The translations under genes were made by a program, and so were the position numbers. Under the pieces are notes generated by a model. The model had not been told where the DNA came from, searched no databases, and saw only the letters and a list, made by a program, of their open reading frames with translations. A DNA stretch of 64,000 nucleotides from Caprimulgus europaeus (lineage: Eukaryota > Chordata > Aves > Caprimulgiformes > Caprimulgidae), in the NCBI GenBank assembly GCA_907165065.1, contig OU015539.1, forward strand, positions 17,762,816 through 17,826,815, given 5' to 3'. Positions 60,384-64,000 of the stretch are shown in pieces (the first letter of the stretch is position 1; every line of letters starts with the position of its first letter).

Positions 60384-63300
60384 GTAAATTCCCAGGCCTG
60401 TCACCTTCACCATCCAACTTTTCTAGGCTCAAGCTTTCCTTTTTATCCTTCTCTCCACATCTGCCGGACAAACTGCCCTTGGAATTGTTTTGTTCTACGG
60501 CTTTGGCTCTCAGCCTGGCTCAGAGCTGCATGCAGATTTCAACAGGACACAGCTTCTACACTCTTGATTTCCTTCCTTTGTTTCTACAGCTGCTTGTGGA
60601 CCAGTTTTGGGAGTCTGGTTGGGTTGATGCTCCAACATTTTCTTTATCCATCCTCTAGAAGAAGAACATCTTTTGCAGAGTTATGCAAGGAGAGGAGGAT
60701 TGAAAAGTGTTGGATTTTTTGGTAAATGTTCAGCTCCTCTCTCATTTTTGGGAGTATAATGAGCTGTCTTTGCTGTGTTTCAAATTTTAGCTTAATCTTG
60801 CTTAGTGTCAGCGAGTGTAGGTTTAGCAGAGTTCAAGACAGACCAGAAGAAGCTGCTCAACCTTTTATCAAAAGTATGACTCAGGGTGTGCACGTAATTT
60901 GGCAAGCTGTAATAACTGTTAGACCTAGAAATATTCGCTCATTCTTTGACTTTCTCATCTCTATTGTAGGAGGATCTCAATACAAATGGGATCATTTCTG
61001 TATCAGACTGAATCGTTTGCTCTTTGGGAGTGAAATTTTAAAAATAAATGAGAGAAAAAAGGGGGAGTTCGTGGCTGGAATTCAGGGTTCTGGCTGAAAA
61101 CTGAAAAGATTGAGGTGCAATTCTTTATCTCCACAGATTTCTCAGGTGAATAATTTCATTTGTCTTTCCCCTTTGGTAAGGTGAGGATAATGACAATATC
61201 TTTTATCAAGCTCATTTTGTCAGATGTACACGTACCCTGAGCATGCCGAAGTGCAGTGAAGTAGTTCATTAAGATTTTATTATGTGCAAAGTGCAATGTG
61301 TCTGTTAGTTTGATTGTTCTCTTCTTTTACCATTGTGCATCATAAGAAATGTGTGGTGCCTTCTGCTGTGGGTGTGTACAGAGAGACAACATCGGAGGGA
61401 GAGTAGGAGATGATGAAGAGTGGCTTGAAACTGGCAGAGGGGAGATGGAGATGAGATGTGAGGAAGAAATTCTTTGGTGTGAAGATGGTGAGACCCTGGC
61501 CCAGGTTGGCCAGAGAAGCTGTGGCTGCTCCTCCCTGGAAGTGTTCTTGGCCAGGTTGGATGAGGCTTTAAGCAACCTGGTCTAGTGGAAGGTGTCCCTG
61601 CTGCTGGCAGGGGCGTTGGAACTGGATGAGCTTTCAGGTCCCTTCCAAACCAAACCAGTCTGGGATTCTAAGAAATTTAGTTTTGGAAGTTTCCTTTTTG
61701 TTTATTTGACTTATTTTCCATGGGTGCAGCCACTCTCCAGTTTGAGTGTCACAAGCCAGGGTGGGGCACTTGGACCCTTCCCTCTCTGCACTGTCCACAC
61801 AATACTGATTTTCCTGCTTTTTTTCCCCACATTTTCACTGCTTTCCTCATGTTTGCTCTCAAGTTTTGCAAGGACAGATCTCACTCCTCAGGGCTGTTTG
61901 TCCCTGGCATGGGCAAAGCCTGGAGGGTGAAGAATGTCTCCTTAGCCCATGAACTGTGGTGTGCTGGCTGCTGTGCTGGTGGGGCAGAGGTGGGGAGGGA
62001 GAGTGGGAGCCTTGGAGGGGTATGGGCCACCCTGCTGAAGGGTGGAAGGTGTGTGGAGTGGCCTGGCTCATTCTGAGCTTTGACTTCAGATGTGTTTGGC
62101 AGAGCTCTACTGGTTGACTGTGACATCTCTTGATTTCATAGCAGGTCTTCACCATTATACCCCTGTCACTGATCTGGAAACTGAGGCAAGGAGCAGAAAA
62201 CCCACTCCTCCATGAGTACTTTGTAATCTGGGCAGCTCGTTGTGATCCGTAACTCCCCATCTTCTGGGTCTCTGCTGTGGGGTCTCATGTGAGGTTGAGG
62301 TATCCCTGTAGCATATTGACCTCTTCCTCCACTTCCCTTCCACCCAGGTGGCCATGCCAGGGATGAGTTTGGTTCATGTCAGCGTGGCTCCCTGAATAGC
62401 TTGCCACCAGATGTTGGGAACCTGAGGTGTCTCACCCACTTGGATCTCAGCTTCAACAGCCTCTGCACCTTGCCCAGCTGCATCCTCCACCTGCCCAGTC
62501 TCCGTGTGCTCCTGGTGAGCCACAACAGCCTGGTGGCACTCCCTGAGGACTTTGGCTCTCTGAGGAACCTGACTTTCTTCTCGGCTATGAAAAATCAGCT
62601 GAAGGAATTGCCTCAGAGCATTGGGGAGCTGGCAGTGCTGCAGGACCTGGATGTCTCGGAAAATGCTTTGGAATTCCTCCCTGAAGAAGTTGGGAATCTG
62701 CACAACTGCACAGAGCTGGATCTCTCTGGGAATCGCTTATCGAGCATCCCAGACTCCTTAGGTCAGTATTTTCTAGGGGAAAAGAAGGACAGGGGCTTGC
62801 TGAGCTTTTGGTACAGTCTAGGAGCCCTGAGGCCCTGGATCTCCCCCCAGAAATGTTAGAGCCAAATGAAAGGGGTGTCCAGAAGAAGCATGCTTGGTTC
62901 AGTCAGTCCCTTTGGGCATTAACCACTCTCTGGACCATGCTTTCTGCTCCCGTGGATCAGCAAGACTGCGGAGATTTCAGTACGATTTACAATAGCTGAG
63001 GGTCTGGTTTTGGGTAGCGCCCAGGACTGGAAACAGAAGAGCTGGGGTTTAGTAGGATGCAGATCTCGGCTTGAAATTGTGCTGTCTGGTGTGGACCAGT
63101 CCATGGAACTGGGCTCTGACTTCTGCTGCCCAGCTTCCAGGCTCTCTGCTCCTGTACCACTTTGTGCCTGGGGTTGTCACTGATGCTGTTACAGAAGCAC
63201 CTCACATCCATACTTGTAGCTGGGTGCTGCAAAGCAGAGGACAGAGGAGGCTGCGTTGCCTCTCAGCTAATTCCCTGCACCCCTTACTGTGTGAGCTGAA

Positions 63301-64000
63301 GAGATGTTGGGCTCTTGTGCTTTTCCTGTACTGTATGTGTGTGTGCACACGTGATGAGTGTGTGACGTGACGAGTGTGTGCACATGTGATGAGTGTGTGC
63401 ACGTGTGATGAGTGTGTGCACGTGTGACGAGTGTGTGCACATGTGACGAGTGTGTGCACGTGTGACGAGTGTGTGCACATGTGATAAGTGTGTGCACATG
63501 TGATGAGGTTATAGCTGAAGTGCAATGCAATTAACAGCACGGATGGGGGGGATCACTTCTTGTTGTAACCTGCAGCCAATTTGAAGTCTCTGCGGCGGCT
63601 GCATCTCCACAGCAATCTCCTGGTGACAGTCCCTGCCTCGCTTGCCAGCCTGCCCAACTTGTCCAGACTTGATCTGCAGAACAATTGTCTCCGTGCTGTC
63701 CCACCCGAGATCCAGACCTCGCCGTTTGTGCACCTCCGAGGCAATCCCTTAGGAGAAACGGAGCCGTCCCTGCAGGCTGGTAATTGCAAGGCTGCTGCTG
63801 CTGTGGGTTCTGCCCAGCTGTTCCCAGCATGGTGTAGATGGGTTTGGATTAGAGAAGACAAGCAGGGGGGAATCAGATGAGTGTTTCTTTGTCTGGAATA
63901 ATGATTAGGTTGTAAGGATACAGACAGTACTAGTTCTGTTTTTATCAGCCCAAGCCCAGTATGAAAGTCCCTGGAAAGATTTTACTGCACCAGAAAAGGT
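60119..64000 (+). CDS. PIDD1: p53-induced death domain protein 1, 5' part (leucine-rich repeats); continues past the right edge
   Basis: PIDD1 is the scaffold that assembles with RAIDD and caspase-2 (PIDDosome) and also signals to NF-kB through RIPK1. Coding exons seen: 60119-60383, 62348-62761, 63576-63779 and a partial exon from 63949. Phases close at every junction. The start (MAELLEPRDESGEG, AAGATGG context, A at -3 and G at +4) aligns with human by NRLNLDVYPDGC and LQVEFLRLST. Seven leucine-rich repeats follow, from LTHLDLSFNSLCTLP to LSRLDLQNNCLRAVP, then FVHLRGNPLGE as in human. The ZU5, UPA and death domains and the autoprocessing sites would lie beyond the window, so integrity of the gene cannot be judged here. 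Confidence 0.95.
61415..61672 (+). mobile_element. CR1 LINE 3' fragment
   Basis: The fragment runs from GAAGAGTGGCTTGAAACTGG to GTCTGGGATTCTAAG, in the first PIDD1 coding-region intron and sense to PIDD1. The 3' terminus has lost its TGAT repeat. Confidence 0.92.
62348..62761 (+). other. PIDD1: PIDD1 exon encoding LRR 1-5
   Basis: 414 bp between CACCCAG|GTG and TTAG|GTCAGT. It encodes the main block of leucine-rich repeats: LDLSFNSLCTLP, LLVSHNSLVALP, FSAMKNQLKELP, LDVSENALEFLP and LDLSGNRLSSIP. Confidence 0.96.
63337..63508. repeat. 19-bp minisatellite in PIDD1 intron
   Basis: About eight copies of a GTGATGAGTGTGTGCACGT unit with G/A and T/C variants (ACGAG, ATAAG, GCACAT). It lies 70 bp upstream of the LRR 6-7 exon. 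The repeat is GT-rich like the tract at 58438 but has a defined longer period. Confidence 0.92.
63576..63779 (+). other. PIDD1: PIDD1 exon encoding LRR 6-7
   Basis: 204 bp between CTGCAG|CCA and GCTG|GTAATT. It encodes LHLHSNLLVTVP and LDLQNNCLRAVP, then the conserved RGNPLGE that closes the LRR domain in mammalian PIDD1. Confidence 0.95.
63949..64000 (+). other. PIDD1: PIDD1 next exon, partial (cut by window end)
   Basis: After TTTTTATCAG the frame set by the previous exon stays open to the window edge, reading AQAQYESPWKDF and on. Similarity to the human linker here is weak, so the call rests on the acceptor and frame. Confidence 0.6.

Noticed and set aside
59891..60658. 255-codon plus-strand frame beginning upstream of PIDD1 residue 1
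   Set aside because: It crosses the splice acceptor at 60012 and reads through the donor at 60384. Only 60119-60383 matches PIDD1.
63337..63508. Regular repeats considered as a CRISPR array
   Set aside because: The units are contiguous with no spacers and lie in a vertebrate intron; this is a minisatellite.

Overview
This is a 64 kb piece of a bird nuclear chromosome. The evidence is spliced vertebrate genes with GT/AG introns, many 5'-truncated CR1 LINEs whose 3' ends carry the GATTCTATGAT-type terminus, and solo LTRs of an avian ERVL-like retrovirus family. Three genes are recognised from their exons: PNPLA2 (minus), RPLP2 (minus) and PIDD1 (plus, running off the right edge). From memory, human 11p15.5 has the same order and relative orientation (PIDD1-RPLP2-PNPLA2-CRACR2B-CD151), so this is a conserved syntenic block read in reverse.

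Layout. 1-8640: no coding exon seen; probably intron of the minus-strand gene whose CpG-island first exon lies at about 9170-9300 (CD151 by synteny only). 9578-10268: a partial LTR and a CR1. 11290-11617: a coding-looking terminal exon with a good poly(A) site, minus strand, gene not identified. 16605-44198: the complete PNPLA2 coding region in nine exons, with an intron 1 of about 18 kb holding two solo LTRs and four CR1 copies. 44350-44460: PNPLA2 promoter region with a TATA-like box and a perfect 34-bp inverted repeat. 44460-50770: intergenic, mostly unremarkable apart from a 1 kb CR1 with reverse-transcriptase remnants. 50790-55890: RPLP2, four coding exons plus a non-coding first exon in a CpG island. 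56150-57890: two CR1 copies in opposite orientations between the two divergent genes. 57980-58440: a second CpG island with a TATA-like box, followed by a 420-bp GT-rich tract. 60013-64000: the 5' part of PIDD1, encoding seven leucine-rich repeats.

The genes work independently: PNPLA2 is the lipid-droplet triglyceride lipase, RPLP2 a ribosomal stalk protein, and PIDD1 the scaffold of the caspase-2 PIDDosome. RPLP2 and PIDD1 are divergent. No novel biological system is evident. The best leads are the hairpin-forming palindrome at the PNPLA2 promoter, the unidentified terminal exon at 11.4 kb, and the loss in this PNPLA2 of the basic residues that precede the mammalian regulatory serine. Coordinates of coding exons were worked out by hand from splice signals and reading-frame closure.
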